NCBI RefSeq assembly: GCF_017447225.1
Contig: NZ_JAFSNZ010000032.1
Coordinates: forward strand, 47,524-111,523
Length of the DNA stretch: 64,000 nt
Source: Methanobrevibacter sp.
Lineage (GTDB): Archaea; Methanobacteriota; Methanobacteria; Methanobacteriales; Methanobacteriaceae
Direction: 5' to 3'
Each line of letters starts with the position of its first letter. Within the stretch, counting starts at the first letter, position 1. The translations under genes were made by a program, and so were the position numbers. Under the pieces are notes generated by a model. It did no database searches, was not told the origin of the DNA, and worked only from the letters and a program-made list of their open reading frames with translations. This document shows positions 52,601-61,773 of the stretch, piece by piece.

Positions 52601-53880
52601 CAGTTCCCACTGCCTTTTTGATTTTTAACCGGAGTTACCCATCCGTAATCTCTTAAGTCATATTGAGAAGGTAAAGATCCGTTAAATGAAAAATCACCCT
52701 TAAATAATGTATAATTTCCGTTTCCTATGGACAAATCGTAACTGGAAGCATTATAATAATCTTTTTCATTTTTTGCCTTGTTATTTTTATAAGTGTTGGA
52801 TGAAATAACATTTTTTGTGTTTAGAATAGTGTAAATGGCTCCACCATCATAAGTAGCCTCATTTGAATCAAATTTTGATGATTTGACAGAAAAGTATGAT
52901 GAATTGTCAGCAAATATTGCTCCACCGCTTAATGCATTATTTGATGTGAATGTTGATGAAGTTACATTCATTGACCCATACATCTTATAAATAGCTCCTC
53001 CCTGATAATTAGCCTCATTATTAATGGCAATAATTGAATTTACATCTGAATTGGATGCCAAATCACAGATTGCTCCACCAAAAGTAGCATTGCATGAAGT
53101 GAAGTTAGATTTGTTGACAGTTAATTGAGACCCTTTAGAATAAATTGCACCACCTGCATTTGTTAGTGTGTAACAATTGGTAAATGCTGAATTTTCAACA
53201 AACAATTGGGAATTATCTTCACTTGCAATAGCACCACCATATTTATAGGCATAATTATCTTCAAAAATAGAATCTGCTACTTTTACTTTTGAATTGGTAG
53301 CATATATTGCTCCACCATAAGTTGCTGTGTTATTCTTAAAAGTGGATGAATAAATTAAAGTAGTACCGCCATTTGAATAGACTATACCACCAAATACATT
53401 ACTGTAACCGCCGGTATAGCTGCCATCACTGTTTTCAAAAATCACATTATTTGCCATGAAATTTCCACGATTGTTGATTGATACATCGTTTAATGTGATG
53501 TTAATTATGTTTAATGTTGTTTGAGTGGTTAATTTTAATGAACTGCTTTTAATAATCGTGCTTAAAGGACTTTGACCTATAATTGTTAAATTATTTAAGT
53601 CTTTTGTTCGATCCAATTGATATTCCCCATCTGCAAAATGGGCTACACTATTTGAAGTCAGTCTTGAGGAATATAAATATTTATAAGGGCTTGTTTGAGT
53701 TCCATTTCCATCTATTTCAACTGAAGAGTCAAAATAAATATCCGATGCCGATAATAAAGTGTCATCAGCACCAACAGCTAAGTTATCATTATCCATAGTG
53801 ATATTATCGCTGGCAAAGCTAATCGGAATAATCAGTATGAATAATATCAAAAATAAAAAGATTTTGTTAAAATGTTTCAT
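49633..53880 (-). CDS. Giant secreted adhesin-like protein with papain-family protease domain and Ig-like repeats
   Basis: A 1415-residue surface protein. Residues 1-23 form a signal peptide (FLFLILFILIIPISFA). Residues about 50-390 are a right-handed beta-helix of the adhesin-like type, with repeated phrases such as YGGAIYATNS and SGGAIFADNS. Residues about 400-625 are a C1 (papain) peptidase: Gln421, catalytic Cys427 in GSGNCWAFTS, His567 in PNHAVTIVGW and Asn606 in KNSWGTTWG, all present. Residues about 830-1415 are Ig-like units; the last three or four (about 80 residues each) share NNxVKYYR, VNVTFNINGVFYQRTT and SGVAxLNINLxPGxYIIT. No LPxTG or transmembrane anchor is seen. GAGGT precedes the ATG. 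Confidence 0.9.
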   Translation of the reverse strand: MKHFNKIFLFLILFILIIPISFASDNITMDNDNLAVGADDTLLSASDIYFDSSVEIDGNGTQTSPYKYLYSSRLTSNSVAHFADGEYQLDRTKDLNNLTIIGQSPLSTIIKSSSLKLTTQTTLNIINITLNDVSINNRGNFMANNVIFENSDGSYTGGYSNVFGGIVYSNGGTTLIYSSTFKNNTATYGGAIYATNSKVKVADSIFEDNYAYKYGGAIASEDNSQLFVENSAFTNCYTLTNAGGAIYSKGSQLTVNKSNFTSCNATFGGAICDLASNSDVNSIIAINNEANYQGGAIYKMYGSMNVTSSTFTSNNALSGGAIFADNSSYFSVKSSKFDSNEATYDGGAIYTILNTKNVISSNTYKNNKAKNEKDYYNASSYDLSIGNGNYTLFKGDFSFNGSLPSQYDLRDYGWVTPVKNQKGSGNCWAFTSLAALESCILKATGITYDLSEENMKNVMAYYSDYGWVLTTNKGGYDDMGVGYLVSWLGAVEEELETFSDYSVLSPVLNSTIHVQNLVYLTRSNYTDNNAVKEAIIKYGAVATGIYYSSSFMNSNSYFYTGANGPNHAVTIVGWDDSYSKDKFKKIRVNDTTYISPGGDGAWICKNSWGTTWGNNKGYFYVSYYDKNCVRLGDYDKSTYTIILNDTVRYDKNYQYDIIGITDYLITGESTIWYENIFNATDDEFLAAFSTYFNATSKWTAQIYVNNALKLTQNGISNAGYYTFDLDEFIPLKTGDEFKIVIKLENDNLASFPISEKVRSNRILYSEGVSFFSFDGENWIDLYNYKADMSQYGHTYDSQVACIKAFTINELNTEISLDIPEFVSVDAPLNIAAIVKDEYGNSVNFGNVTFTLDSKDYTVPVINGTATLKIQLTSVKDYPITANYNTNEYYLNSNTSSVINITIKSANLTIDISDIQYGEKFLIKNTLTSDGLNVSAIVKVTINSKTYSVKSNSQSAIDDILNPGDYVATGFYSNIATANTTFNVAKLPLNMDLNISKTDYDSVMISVKLSESINGTVNVTVNSKVYEVNATNGYGALSLSDLDYGKYAVNATFSDAIHEDAYGNANFSIDNIKTNLSADNVEMYYKDGHRFYVTLFDKKSNPIANQKVVIRINGVDNTRVTDGNGSASIAINLIANNYDVFVVYEGDGKYLSSNLSRTVTVKSTVNSNNIVKYYRNDTQFYATILDFKGNTVSNVTVKMNINGVLYYRPTNSEGIVRLNINLAPDTYILTLTNPFTNEMRSYNVTVLSRLVENNNLVKYYKNASKYSVKVLDEKGSPLAGVNVTFNINGVFYQRTTDASGVASLNINLRPGNYIITAQYGFAAVSNTITVLTIIESSDITMNYRDGTTFKARILDDIGNISPGVNVTFNINGVFYQRTTNASGVANLNINLMPGEYIITSMYKGLLVSNTIRIRSI
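49640..50660 (-). repeat. C-terminal tandem Ig-like repeats of the adhesin-like protein
   Basis: About four units of roughly 80 codons at the 3' end of the gene. Each opens with a YYR/K-type strand and carries a MNINGV or FNINGVFYQRTT block, then LNINLxPGxY. The last two units are nearly the same at protein level around NVTFNINGVFYQRTT, which suggests expansion by unequal exchange. The boundaries are approximate. Confidence 0.7.
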
Positions 53881-54034
53881 TTACCTCATCCTAAAGAGTT
53901 TAATTATTAATAATCTATAATTTTCATTATTATTATATTAGTATTATTATTGATTTTTAATCAAAAAAACAAAAAATAATATAAAAGATAATGAAAAAAT
54001 TCAATATAACGGAGAATAATTAGGAGGACTATTT
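53881..54034. promoter_or_regulatory. Divergent promoter region between two secreted-protein genes
   Basis: 154 bp of AT-rich DNA with no gene. TTGATT (53950-53955) and AATCAA (53959-53964) form a perfect dyad near the middle. A TATA-like AATATAAAAG lies at about 53977 for the plus-strand gene, and TTTTATATTA for the adhesin on the minus strand. A shared operator for two surface proteins is an inference. Confidence 0.45.
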
Positions 54035-55006
54035 ATTTACAAAAAATTGTTAATATTACTATTAACGCTATGTTTTATTTTTTCAATTTCAACAGTATTC
54101 GCAACAGACATAAATACAGTAAATCCGGAATATAATGATTTTCAAGATAATCAAAATACAAATGATTTCTCACTTGAAAAAATGAGTGTTTCCAAAAAGT
54201 CCGGTTTTTGGGATTTCTTCAATTTTGGAGGTGACAAATACGGATACTATGTTTGGGCAACAGACATGTACGATGTTGATTTTGATAAATTATCAGATAA
54301 TGGCGTTAAATACATTTTTTTAAACTCTTTTGCTTTTACCGAATATGGCCAACGAGATGTTTTGGACTGGATTAAAGAAGCTAACGAGCATGGGATAGAA
54401 GTTCATGTTTGGATGCAGATTTTTAATACGGGAAACTGGATTTCACCACTCAAAAACGGAACTCCCGATACGCAATACTTCAATTACAAAATAGAAGAAG
54501 CAAAATATTATGCGGGCTTGGATGAAGTAAGCGGTATACAAATAGACTATATCCGGTTTGAGGGAAACGCATATGAATATGAAAATGGTACAAAGGCCAT
54601 AAATCAATTTGTTGAAAGTTTTTCAAAATCTGTAAGAGAAGTAAATCCTGATTTAACAATATCCGCTACGGTAATGCCTGAAACAGACAAAGACGAATAT
54701 TTTTACGGTCAAGATATTCCTACAATTAGTAAATATGTGGATGCTATTGTACCTATGATTTATAAAGGAAATTATGAGCAGAACAGCACATGGATTGAAA
54801 ATACAACAGAATGGTTTGTAAAAAATTCCGGCGATGCTGAAGTCTGGTGCGGTCTTCAGACATATGAATCAGATAACAATATTACAGATTTGCCTGCAAA
54901 TGAACTGATGAAAGATGCTGATAAATGTTTTAATAGCGGATCAGATAAAGTAATATTCTTCAGATGGGGAATGAACGAAGAACTTGATAATAAAAAACTG
55001 AATTAA
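54035..55006 (+). CDS. Secreted glycoside-hydrolase-like protein (DUF4015/GHL type TIM barrel), apparent ATT start
   Basis: A 323-residue exported protein. After a signal peptide (KKLLILLLTLCFIFSISTVFA) and a Ser/Asn-rich linker, the catalytic-looking domain has YYVWATDMYDVDFDKL, GVKYIFLNSF, WIKEANEHGIEVHVWMQI, IQIDYIRFEG and VDAIVPMIYKGNYE, the layout of putative TIM-barrel hydrolases with a DYIRF motif. The strong site AGGAGG (54022-54027) fits a start at ATT 54035, which also completes the signal peptide with Tyr-Lys-Lys; the nearest TTG (54047) is 19 nt away from it and removes the basic residues. Substrate unknown, possibly pseudomurein or host glycans. Confidence 0.75.
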   Translation: MYKKLLILLLTLCFIFSISTVFATDINTVNPEYNDFQDNQNTNDFSLEKMSVSKKSGFWDFFNFGGDKYGYYVWATDMYDVDFDKLSDNGVKYIFLNSFAFTEYGQRDVLDWIKEANEHGIEVHVWMQIFNTGNWISPLKNGTPDTQYFNYKIEEAKYYAGLDEVSGIQIDYIRFEGNAYEYENGTKAINQFVESFSKSVREVNPDLTISATVMPETDKDEYFYGQDIPTISKYVDAIVPMIYKGNYEQNSTWIENTTEWFVKNSGDAEVWCGLQTYESDNNITDLPANELMKDADKCFNSGSDKVIFFRWGMNEELDNKKLN

Positions 55007-55007
55007 C

Positions 55008-57158
55008 ATGATAAGCGAAACCCTCCAGAAGGAACTGAAAATTAAATCCTGGCAAGTTGAAAGAGTTATAAAGCTAATTGATGACGGCAATACCATACCA
55101 TTCATTGCCAGATACAGAAAAGATGTGACAGGTTCGTTGAATGATGAAGTCTTAAGAAAATTTGATGAAAGGCTAAAATACTTAAGAAACCTTGAAGAGA
55201 AAAAATCCAAAATCATCGAAAGGATTGATAATCTAGGTAAATTAACAGATGATTTGAAAAAAAGCATTATAAATGCAGAGACATTGGTTGAGCTTGAAGA
55301 CATTTACAGGCCTTTTAAGAGTAAGAAAAACACTAGAGCCACAATAGCTAAACAAAAAGGTCTTAAACCATTGGCAGACATTATTCTAAAACAGGATGTT
55401 GAAAAACCAATTGAAAATATTGCACAAAATTACATTAATCCAGAAAAAGGAGTCTTATCCGGTGAAGAGGCTATTGAAGGTGCTAAAGACATTATTGCTG
55501 AAGTAATCTCTGAAAATTCTGATTTCAGGAAAAAAATTAGGCAGAATACATTTCACACAGGAAAAATCGAAACAAAATCCAAAGATAAAGACACTAATTC
55601 CGAATATGAAATCTACTACGACTATAATGAAGATTTGAAAAAGATACCTGCTCATAGAATCCTTGCAATCAACAGGGCTGAAAAAGAAGGAGTAATTAAA
55701 GCAAAAGTTACAGTTGAAACAGATGACATTATTAGATATCTTTCAAGGCATGTCCTGAAAAACAAATCCAAAATTCCTGAAAAAATCGAGTATAATCCTT
55801 ATACTACACCAATCATTAAAGACTCAATTAAGGATTCATATAAACGATTAATTTCACCAGCTATTGAACGTGAAATAAGAAATTCATTAACCAAAATAGC
55901 TGAAGAAAAATCCATTAAGGTATTTTCTCAAAATTTAAGTCAGTTATTAATGGAATCTCCACTGTCTGGAAAAATAATTCTCGGTTGGGATCCGGCTTTT
56001 AGAACAGGTTGTAAACTAGCTATCATCGACAATACTGGAAAAGTTTTAGATACAGCATTAATATTCCCAACAGAGCCTCAAAATAAGGTTAATGAATCCA
56101 AAAAGATTGTCCGTGATTTGATTAAAAAATATAACATCGATGTTATAGCAATAGGTAATGGAACGGCTTCAAGGGAATCTGCTGAAATCGTAGCAGATAT
56201 TATTAAAAATACGGATGTGGAATTCATTATCGTTAATGAAGCAGGAGCATCAGTTTATTCTGCAAGTCAACTGGCTGATGAGGAATTTCCAGACTTCAGT
56301 GAGGGTGAAAGAAGTGCTGTAAGCATTGCAAGAAGACTTCAGGACCCGTTGGCGGAACTCGTAAAAATTGACCCTAAATCAATTGGTGTTGGACAGTATC
56401 AGCATGACATGAACCAAAAGGAACTGGGCGAGTCATTAAATGGGGTTGTAGAAAAAGTCGTTAATGAAGTGGGAGTGGACTTAAATACTGCTTCTTATAG
56501 TTTATTGAATTATGTATCAGGTCTTAATAAGACTACATCAAAAAATATCATTGAATATCGTGACAATAACGGCAGTTTTAATAATCGTGAAGAATTGTTG
56601 AAAGTTAAGAAGTTAGGTAAAAAAACTTATGAGCAATGTGCAGGATTTGTCAAAATCCATGATGCACAAAATCCATTGGATAACACAACAATCCACCCGG
56701 AATCATATGATGCTACGATAAAGCTTTTGAAAAGTCTTGGATATGGGCTTGATGATATTGGAAAAGACAATTTAAAACTGGATGATATCAACTTAGAAGA
56801 AATATCATCAAATCTTAATATTGGTGTTGAAACTTTAAAGGATATTATAAAAGAGCTTAAAAAACCTGGCCGTGACCCTCGTGAGGATATGCCAAAGCCA
56901 AAATTAATGAAAAATGTTCTTTCTATCGAAGATTTAAAGGAAGGTATGGTATTGGAAGGAACTGTCAGAAATATTGTTGATTTTGGTGCTTTTGTTGATA
57001 TTGGAGTCCATCAGGATGGTTTGGTTCACAAATCTCAGTTAGCCAATAAATTTGTCAAACATCCATTAGATATTGTTAGTGTGGGAGAAATTGTCAGGGT
57101 AAAAATTTTAGATGTCGATATTTCAAGAAAAAGAATTCAACTATCAATGTTAATTTAA
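55008..57158 (+). CDS. tex: Tex-family S1 RNA-binding transcription accessory protein
   Basis: A 716-residue cytoplasmic nucleic-acid-binding protein of the Tex/Spt6-core family. Order of parts: Tex N-terminal helical region with PFIARYRKDVTGSLNDEVL (about 30-48), the YqgF/RNase H-like domain with GWDPAFRTGCKLAIID and AIGNGTASRESAEIV, the helix-hairpin-helix pair (VGVDLNTASYSLLNYVSGL, REELLKVKKLGKKTYEQC), and a C-terminal S1 domain (GTVRNIVDFGAFVDIGVHQD). The length is near the family's usual 720-780. The ATG at 55008 is 1 nt after the stop of the hydrolase gene, without an obvious binding site. Role in archaea not established. Confidence 0.94.
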   Translation: MISETLQKELKIKSWQVERVIKLIDDGNTIPFIARYRKDVTGSLNDEVLRKFDERLKYLRNLEEKKSKIIERIDNLGKLTDDLKKSIINAETLVELEDIYRPFKSKKNTRATIAKQKGLKPLADIILKQDVEKPIENIAQNYINPEKGVLSGEEAIEGAKDIIAEVISENSDFRKKIRQNTFHTGKIETKSKDKDTNSEYEIYYDYNEDLKKIPAHRILAINRAEKEGVIKAKVTVETDDIIRYLSRHVLKNKSKIPEKIEYNPYTTPIIKDSIKDSYKRLISPAIEREIRNSLTKIAEEKSIKVFSQNLSQLLMESPLSGKIILGWDPAFRTGCKLAIIDNTGKVLDTALIFPTEPQNKVNESKKIVRDLIKKYNIDVIAIGNGTASRESAEIVADIIKNTDVEFIIVNEAGASVYSASQLADEEFPDFSEGERSAVSIARRLQDPLAELVKIDPKSIGVGQYQHDMNQKELGESLNGVVEKVVNEVGVDLNTASYSLLNYVSGLNKTTSKNIIEYRDNNGSFNNREELLKVKKLGKKTYEQCAGFVKIHDAQNPLDNTTIHPESYDATIKLLKSLGYGLDDIGKDNLKLDDINLEEISSNLNIGVETLKDIIKELKKPGRDPREDMPKPKLMKNVLSIEDLKEGMVLEGTVRNIVDFGAFVDIGVHQDGLVHKSQLANKFVKHPLDIVSVGEIVRVKILDVDISRKRIQLSMLI

Positions 57159-57212
57159 TATTTAAATATTATTTTTAAGAAAATAATAAATAACAATGGA
57201 ATAGTTGATAAA

Positions 57213-58715
57213 ATGAATATAAATCTTGGAAATAAAAAATACGCATTAATTTACTTAATTATTATTTGTCTTTTTAGCTTATCCTTCTTACAATATGATG
57301 ATTATTTATCTCCTCTTTTTGAGATAGGAATGTTAATATTGATTTTTGTTATAGGATCATTTAGCTTATATTACTATACACAAAATGAAGATAACCTTCA
57401 CAAAGTTGCGTTTATAATTATATTGTTATTTGGGATTACATGTGTTTTTTTAACACCAATTAATGATGTATCCGACGAACAAGAGCATTTTGTAAGGTCT
57501 GAGATATTATCAACAGGCCAATTATCAACAACTTACATTCCAATACCAAATACAAGTGAAAGCGGATATCAGACTATAAATTCAATTATAATTTTTTGTG
57601 AGAATGCTGGAGCGAATGTTTTTAATACGGATGTTGATGATGCAAAGATTGACTATACTCCTAATTATTTCAATTCCGCATTTTCTCAAAATCCATTTTA
57701 TTCTTATCTTCCACAGGCAATTGGTATTGTATTAGCTAAACTATTGGATTTAAATGCAATTTGGATGTTATGGCTTGGAAGATTATTTAATCTGTTAGTA
57801 TATGCAGGAATTATTTCATTAGCAATACGCAAAAGCCCTATTTTAAAATTCCAATTGCTTATTGTATCAATTCTGCCTCTTGCAATTTACCAGGCCGCAT
57901 CAATGAGCGTTGATGGAATGTTTTCAGCATTTGCGATTTTAGCATTTGCATACTTCTTATATTTCTATAAAACTCCTAAAATTAAATGGATTGATTTGGC
58001 AATATTTTATGGAGCAATAATCCTATCCGGAATTTTAAAATCCCCATTTTTAGCTCTAAGTTTATTAATCTTTTTAATTCCAAACAATCACTTTGAAAGC
58101 AAATTACAAAATATCGTCTCCAAATTAGCAATACTACCTACACTTGGAATAGGAATTGGCTGGAGCAGCTATGCGACAAGTGTACTTTCAAATTCATGGA
58201 GAGGAGACTTTTTCATTACAAAACATGTGAACGCTACAGAGCAAATTAATTATCTTGCAAGTAACCCAGGTTTTGCTTTTGAAAGGTTTTTGAATGTGTT
58301 TAGTGAATCTCCGGTGATTGCTGATAGATTATTCTATTTCTCAAATGATGTGCGTGATTATTCATCCACTCTTTTATCTGCACTCTATACACTATCTTTC
58401 ATTGCATTTTCAATAATATATCCATTAGAAGAAAAATTTGAGATAAAAACTAGAATAAAAGGATTGTTAATTGGATTGTTAATATATATTGGAGTAATCG
58501 CAGTTCAGTACTTGACATGGTCTAGTGTTGGAGCCACAAGTGTTATTAATGGTGTTTTTGCACGTTACTTTATGCCTCTGTTAATCTTTGTTCCATTTAT
58601 CATTAATGCAGATATCTTAAATTATGATAAAGAAGAATTATCCTTATTATTCCTCACAGTGTTTTTGTCTTTCATTGGTGGAATGTTAATGCTTACAACC
58701 GCTGTTAAATATTAA
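57213..58715 (+). CDS. DUF2142 polytopic membrane protein
   Basis: A 500-residue protein with about eleven or twelve hydrophobic helices. The first loop after TM3 has NDVSDEQEHFVRSE, the DUF2142 signature with acidic residues as in GT-C glycosyltransferases, and SMSVDGMFSAFAILAF follows in the middle. The family occurs in polysaccharide clusters and is thought to act on lipid-linked sugars outside the membrane. GT39 and GtrA genes come next on the same strand with gaps of 26 and 19 nt, suggesting a three-gene unit. Reaction not known. Confidence 0.82.
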   Translation: MNINLGNKKYALIYLIIICLFSLSFLQYDDYLSPLFEIGMLILIFVIGSFSLYYYTQNEDNLHKVAFIIILLFGITCVFLTPINDVSDEQEHFVRSEILSTGQLSTTYIPIPNTSESGYQTINSIIIFCENAGANVFNTDVDDAKIDYTPNYFNSAFSQNPFYSYLPQAIGIVLAKLLDLNAIWMLWLGRLFNLLVYAGIISLAIRKSPILKFQLLIVSILPLAIYQAASMSVDGMFSAFAILAFAYFLYFYKTPKIKWIDLAIFYGAIILSGILKSPFLALSLLIFLIPNNHFESKLQNIVSKLAILPTLGIGIGWSSYATSVLSNSWRGDFFITKHVNATEQINYLASNPGFAFERFLNVFSESPVIADRLFYFSNDVRDYSSTLLSALYTLSFIAFSIIYPLEEKFEIKTRIKGLLIGLLIYIGVIAVQYLTWSSVGATSVINGVFARYFMPLLIFVPFIINADILNYDKEELSLLFLTVFLSFIGGMLMLTTAVKY

Positions 58716-58741
58716 ATAATATTAATAATATACTTATATCA

Positions 58742-60205
58742 ATGTTCAAATTTAAAAACAGCAGTGACGAAAATACTATAGGAATTTTACTATTCATGAT
58801 TGGAGCAGTATTCCTTTTAATAACGACATATATTGGACTGACAAAAATAGGTCTATGGTATGATGAGCTTTACTCAATAGCATTTTCACAACTCCCAGTC
58901 TCAGAAATGCTTGATTTAGGTTCAAGAGATGTTCATCCCTTATTATACTACCTTATTTTTAAGGTTTTCATTAAGATTTTTTCATTTTTGGATGTTGCTG
59001 TTGTAGGAAAAATCGTGTCATTAATACCAATTTATCTGATTGGAATTTTATCTGTTACAAAAGTCAAAAAAGATTTTGGCATGCTAACAGCAGGATTATT
59101 CTTTTTATGCATTGCAATGATGCCCCAGCTAATGCTTTACAGTGTCGAAATAAGAATGTATTCATGGGCATTATTCTTTGTAACTGCAAGCTTTATTTAT
59201 ATATATGACATTTATAAAGAACCTAACATTAAAAGCTGGATTATACTAACCCTTTTAACAATATGCTCTGAATATACACATTATTTTTCTGGAGTGGCAT
59301 CATTCGGACTTTACATTGTTTTATTTGTACATCTTTTTAGAAACAATAAATCACAAATAAAATACTGGTTCATATCCGCATTAATTGGAGTTATTGCATT
59401 CATTCCATGGATATTTATAATATTAGGTCAAATTTCCAATATCGAAAGCAATTATTGGATTGCACCGATTACAGTCAACACGTTGATTAGCTATGTTTAC
59501 TTCATTTTATCTCCTGCCAATGTATTTATTCAGTCAAATGAATTAGTATCCCCTACAATTTTAGGAAGCATCATGCTTATAATATGCATATACCTAATAT
59601 ACAGGGTCAAAGACGAATATGCAGTCAGTGGAATTATAGCATTTTTAATTGTTCCGATAATTGGTGTTGTTGTATCACAATTGACGCATCCATTCTTCCA
59701 TCAAAGATTCCTGATTCCTGCCGTTGGATGCTTATGGTTGGCTTTTTCAATACTATTAACAAAACTACATGATAATAAGAAGATTTTTTATATAATATTA
59801 ACAGTTATGTTAATAATTGGAATTATCGGATGTGTGAACTTCATTAATATACAATCACAGGATGCGGTTGATACACAAACCGAGTATGAATCTTTAAATA
59901 GTGTAATCGGAAGCGGAAACATAATATTTAATGATTTCTTCCCAACATACTTTGAACTCCAAGGCTATCTCTTAAAAGACAATCAGCACCTGTGCTTTGT
60001 CGAAAACATTTCGGGAAATATAAATGAATCACTAAAAGATCCTGGAATACAGAGTAAAATTGCATCTGGCGCTAAAGTGTATTATATTGATGGAGGATAT
60101 GAAGACATCGGCAGTTTTAATTCCTCAGGACTGACTTTACATGAAATTCAATTTGACCAAACTATTAAGAATAACACTTTTAAAATTTATATGATAGAGA
60201 TTTAA
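58742..60205 (+). CDS. GT-C glycosyltransferase, family 39-like (PMT/ArnT type)
   Basis: A 487-residue membrane protein with about eleven hydrophobic segments. The first outside loop carries LWYDELYSIAF with the conserved Asp-Glu pair, and SRDVHPLLYYLIFKVF, the second acidic motif of this superfamily. FHQRFLIPAVG comes before the last helices, followed by a C-terminal outside domain of about 110 residues. Such enzymes use polyprenyl-phosphate sugars as donors and transfer them to proteins, lipids or glycans. The flanking DUF2142 and GtrA genes support that route. Acceptor unknown. Confidence 0.85.
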   Translation: MFKFKNSSDENTIGILLFMIGAVFLLITTYIGLTKIGLWYDELYSIAFSQLPVSEMLDLGSRDVHPLLYYLIFKVFIKIFSFLDVAVVGKIVSLIPIYLIGILSVTKVKKDFGMLTAGLFFLCIAMMPQLMLYSVEIRMYSWALFFVTASFIYIYDIYKEPNIKSWIILTLLTICSEYTHYFSGVASFGLYIVLFVHLFRNNKSQIKYWFISALIGVIAFIPWIFIILGQISNIESNYWIAPITVNTLISYVYFILSPANVFIQSNELVSPTILGSIMLIICIYLIYRVKDEYAVSGIIAFLIVPIIGVVVSQLTHPFFHQRFLIPAVGCLWLAFSILLTKLHDNKKIFYIILTVMLIIGIIGCVNFINIQSQDAVDTQTEYESLNSVIGSGNIIFNDFFPTYFELQGYLLKDNQHLCFVENISGNINESLKDPGIQSKIASGAKVYYIDGGYEDIGSFNSSGLTLHEIQFDQTIKNNTFKIYMIEI

Positions 60206-60224
60206 TAACTAAACGTGTGATAAT

Positions 60225-60653
60225 ATGAAAGATTTGACTAATAAACTATTTGTTGAAAAAACCGATAATATATTGCTACAATTTTTCAGATTCATATTTG
60301 TAGGAGGAACAGCATTTTTAATTGATTTTTTCATATATTTCTCATTAGTGCATTTTCTAAATGTTAATTACCTTATAGCTGCCGCAATCGCATTTTTCAT
60401 TTCAGTTCTAGCTAACTATTACTTGTCAACATCATGGGTATTTAACCAGTCTCAAATAGAAAATAGGGCTGTTGAATTTAATCTGTTTTTAGCAATAAGT
60501 TTCGTAGGTTTGATATTTACTGAAATACTTCTCTATATTTTTACTGACATGTGTTCAATAAATTATTTATGGTCTAAAATTTTTGCATCAATATTGGTTT
60601 TATTCTGGAATTTTTCAGCGCGTCGTGTGATGTTTTACGGTAAAAAACTTTAA
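60225..60653 (+). CDS. GtrA-family membrane protein, probable flippase for lipid-linked sugar
   Basis: A 142-residue protein with four hydrophobic helices and the GtrA landmarks FFRFIFVGGTAFLIDFFIY, AFFISVLANYYLSTSWVFN and the C-terminal VLFWNFSARRVMF. In bacteria GtrA members are believed to move polyprenyl-phosphate-linked glucose across the membrane for a GT-C enzyme. It follows the GT39-like gene by 19 nt, so the pair makes functional sense. Assignment to the family is firm; the sugar is not known. Confidence 0.9.
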   Translation: MKDLTNKLFVEKTDNILLQFFRFIFVGGTAFLIDFFIYFSLVHFLNVNYLIAAAIAFFISVLANYYLSTSWVFNQSQIENRAVEFNLFLAISFVGLIFTEILLYIFTDMCSINYLWSKIFASILVLFWNFSARRVMFYGKKL

Positions 60654-60742
60654 ATAAAGATAATATAATTAAATATAAAAAATTTTAATATAAAAAAAAT
60701 TCAATATTATAAAGTAATTAATTATGATGAAGGTATTTTACA

Positions 60743-61765
60743 ATGATTCCAAAGGTGATGATTGTATTAGGCAGCGGTTCAGATATGGCCATTGCCGAGA
60801 AAAGTATGAATATTTTTGAAAAGTTGGAAATTCCCTATAGTCTAAAAATAGCTTCTGCGCACAGAACACCTAATCTTGTTCGTGAACTTGTAAGACAGGG
60901 CACAGACGCTGGAATTGAAGTTTTTATAGGAATTGCCGGTCTTGCAGCGCATTTACCGGGTGCGATTGCCGCATATACTCCAAGACCTGTAATCGGAGTT
61001 CCAGTAGATGTGAAGACAAACGGTATTGACGCTCTTGAGTCCTGTGTTCAGATGCCCTATCCTTCCCCGATTGCAACTGTGGGAATTGACAGGGGAGACA
61101 ACGGTGCTATACTGGCTGCACAGTTTATAGGAATTCATGACGAAGAAGTTCGCCAGAAAGTCATCAACTTAAGAAAGGGATATAAACAAAAAGTTTTCGA
61201 TAGCAATAAAGCTGTTGATGAATTTGAAGATAAGAAATACCTCGTTAAAGATTATTTGAATGTCGACAACATCAAAATAGAGAAAGATGAACTGATTGAA
61301 ATTGACAGTTCATTGATTAAAAAGGATGCTGATGTTGCAATCATTGTCGGCAGGCATTCCGATTTGATTACCGCCAAAAAAGTTAGCCTTACCCTAGACA
61401 GACTTAAAATCAGCTACAATATGAAAGTAGTGTGTCCAATCAGATCAAACAATAAGTTTAAAAGCTATATAAATGAAGTTAAAAACTCCAAAATATTTAT
61501 TGGAATCAGCTCAAACTCATCACAGGTGACAGGTGCCTTAGTAGGTCTTACCGACAGGCCTGTCATTGGTGTGCCATGTGAAAATGAAAATGGAAATGAG
61601 TATATGCTCACAACTGTCAATATGCCTCCGGGCATGCCTGTAGCAACAGTAGGAATCAATAACGGACGTAACGCAGCAGTTCTTGCCGGTGAAATACTTT
61701 CAATTAAAGATGCTAACATTATTGAACTTTTAACAAAATTAAAAGATAAGAAAATTAACTTGTAG
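60743..61765 (+). CDS. purE: PurE-family aminoimidazole ribonucleotide carboxylase/mutase, double-domain form
   Basis: Purine synthesis enzyme that forms CAIR from AIR (with CO2) or from N5-CAIR. The 340-residue protein holds two PurE domains in a row, a form known from methanogens. Domain 1 (about 5-160) has [25 protein letters not shown] with the catalytic His40, [11 protein letters not shown] and the [11 protein letters not shown] block. Domain 2 (about 190-335) keeps [15 protein letters not shown] and [18 protein letters not shown], but the SAHR equivalent reads CPIRSNN, so it has lost the His and is probably not catalytic. AAGGT precedes the ATG. It is followed 9 nt later by the UbiD gene. 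Confidence 0.92.
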   Translation: MIPKVMIVLGSGSDMAIAEKSMNIFEKLEIPYSLKIASAHRTPNLVRELVRQGTDAGIEVFIGIAGLAAHLPGAIAAYTPRPVIGVPVDVKTNGIDALESCVQMPYPSPIATVGIDRGDNGAILAAQFIGIHDEEVRQKVINLRKGYKQKVFDSNKAVDEFEDKKYLVKDYLNVDNIKIEKDELIEIDSSLIKKDADVAIIVGRHSDLITAKKVSLTLDRLKISYNMKVVCPIRSNNKFKSYINEVKNSKIFIGISSNSSQVTGALVGLTDRPVIGVPCENENGNEYMLTTVNMPPGMPVATVGINNGRNAAVLAGEILSIKDANIIELLTKLKDKKINL

Positions 61766-61773
61766 GGATTAAA

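Noticed and set aside
54047..54049. TTG start for the secreted hydrolase-like protein
   Set aside because: 19 nt from the only strong ribosome binding site, and it removes the basic residues of the signal peptide. Kept as the fallback if the ATT start is wrong.
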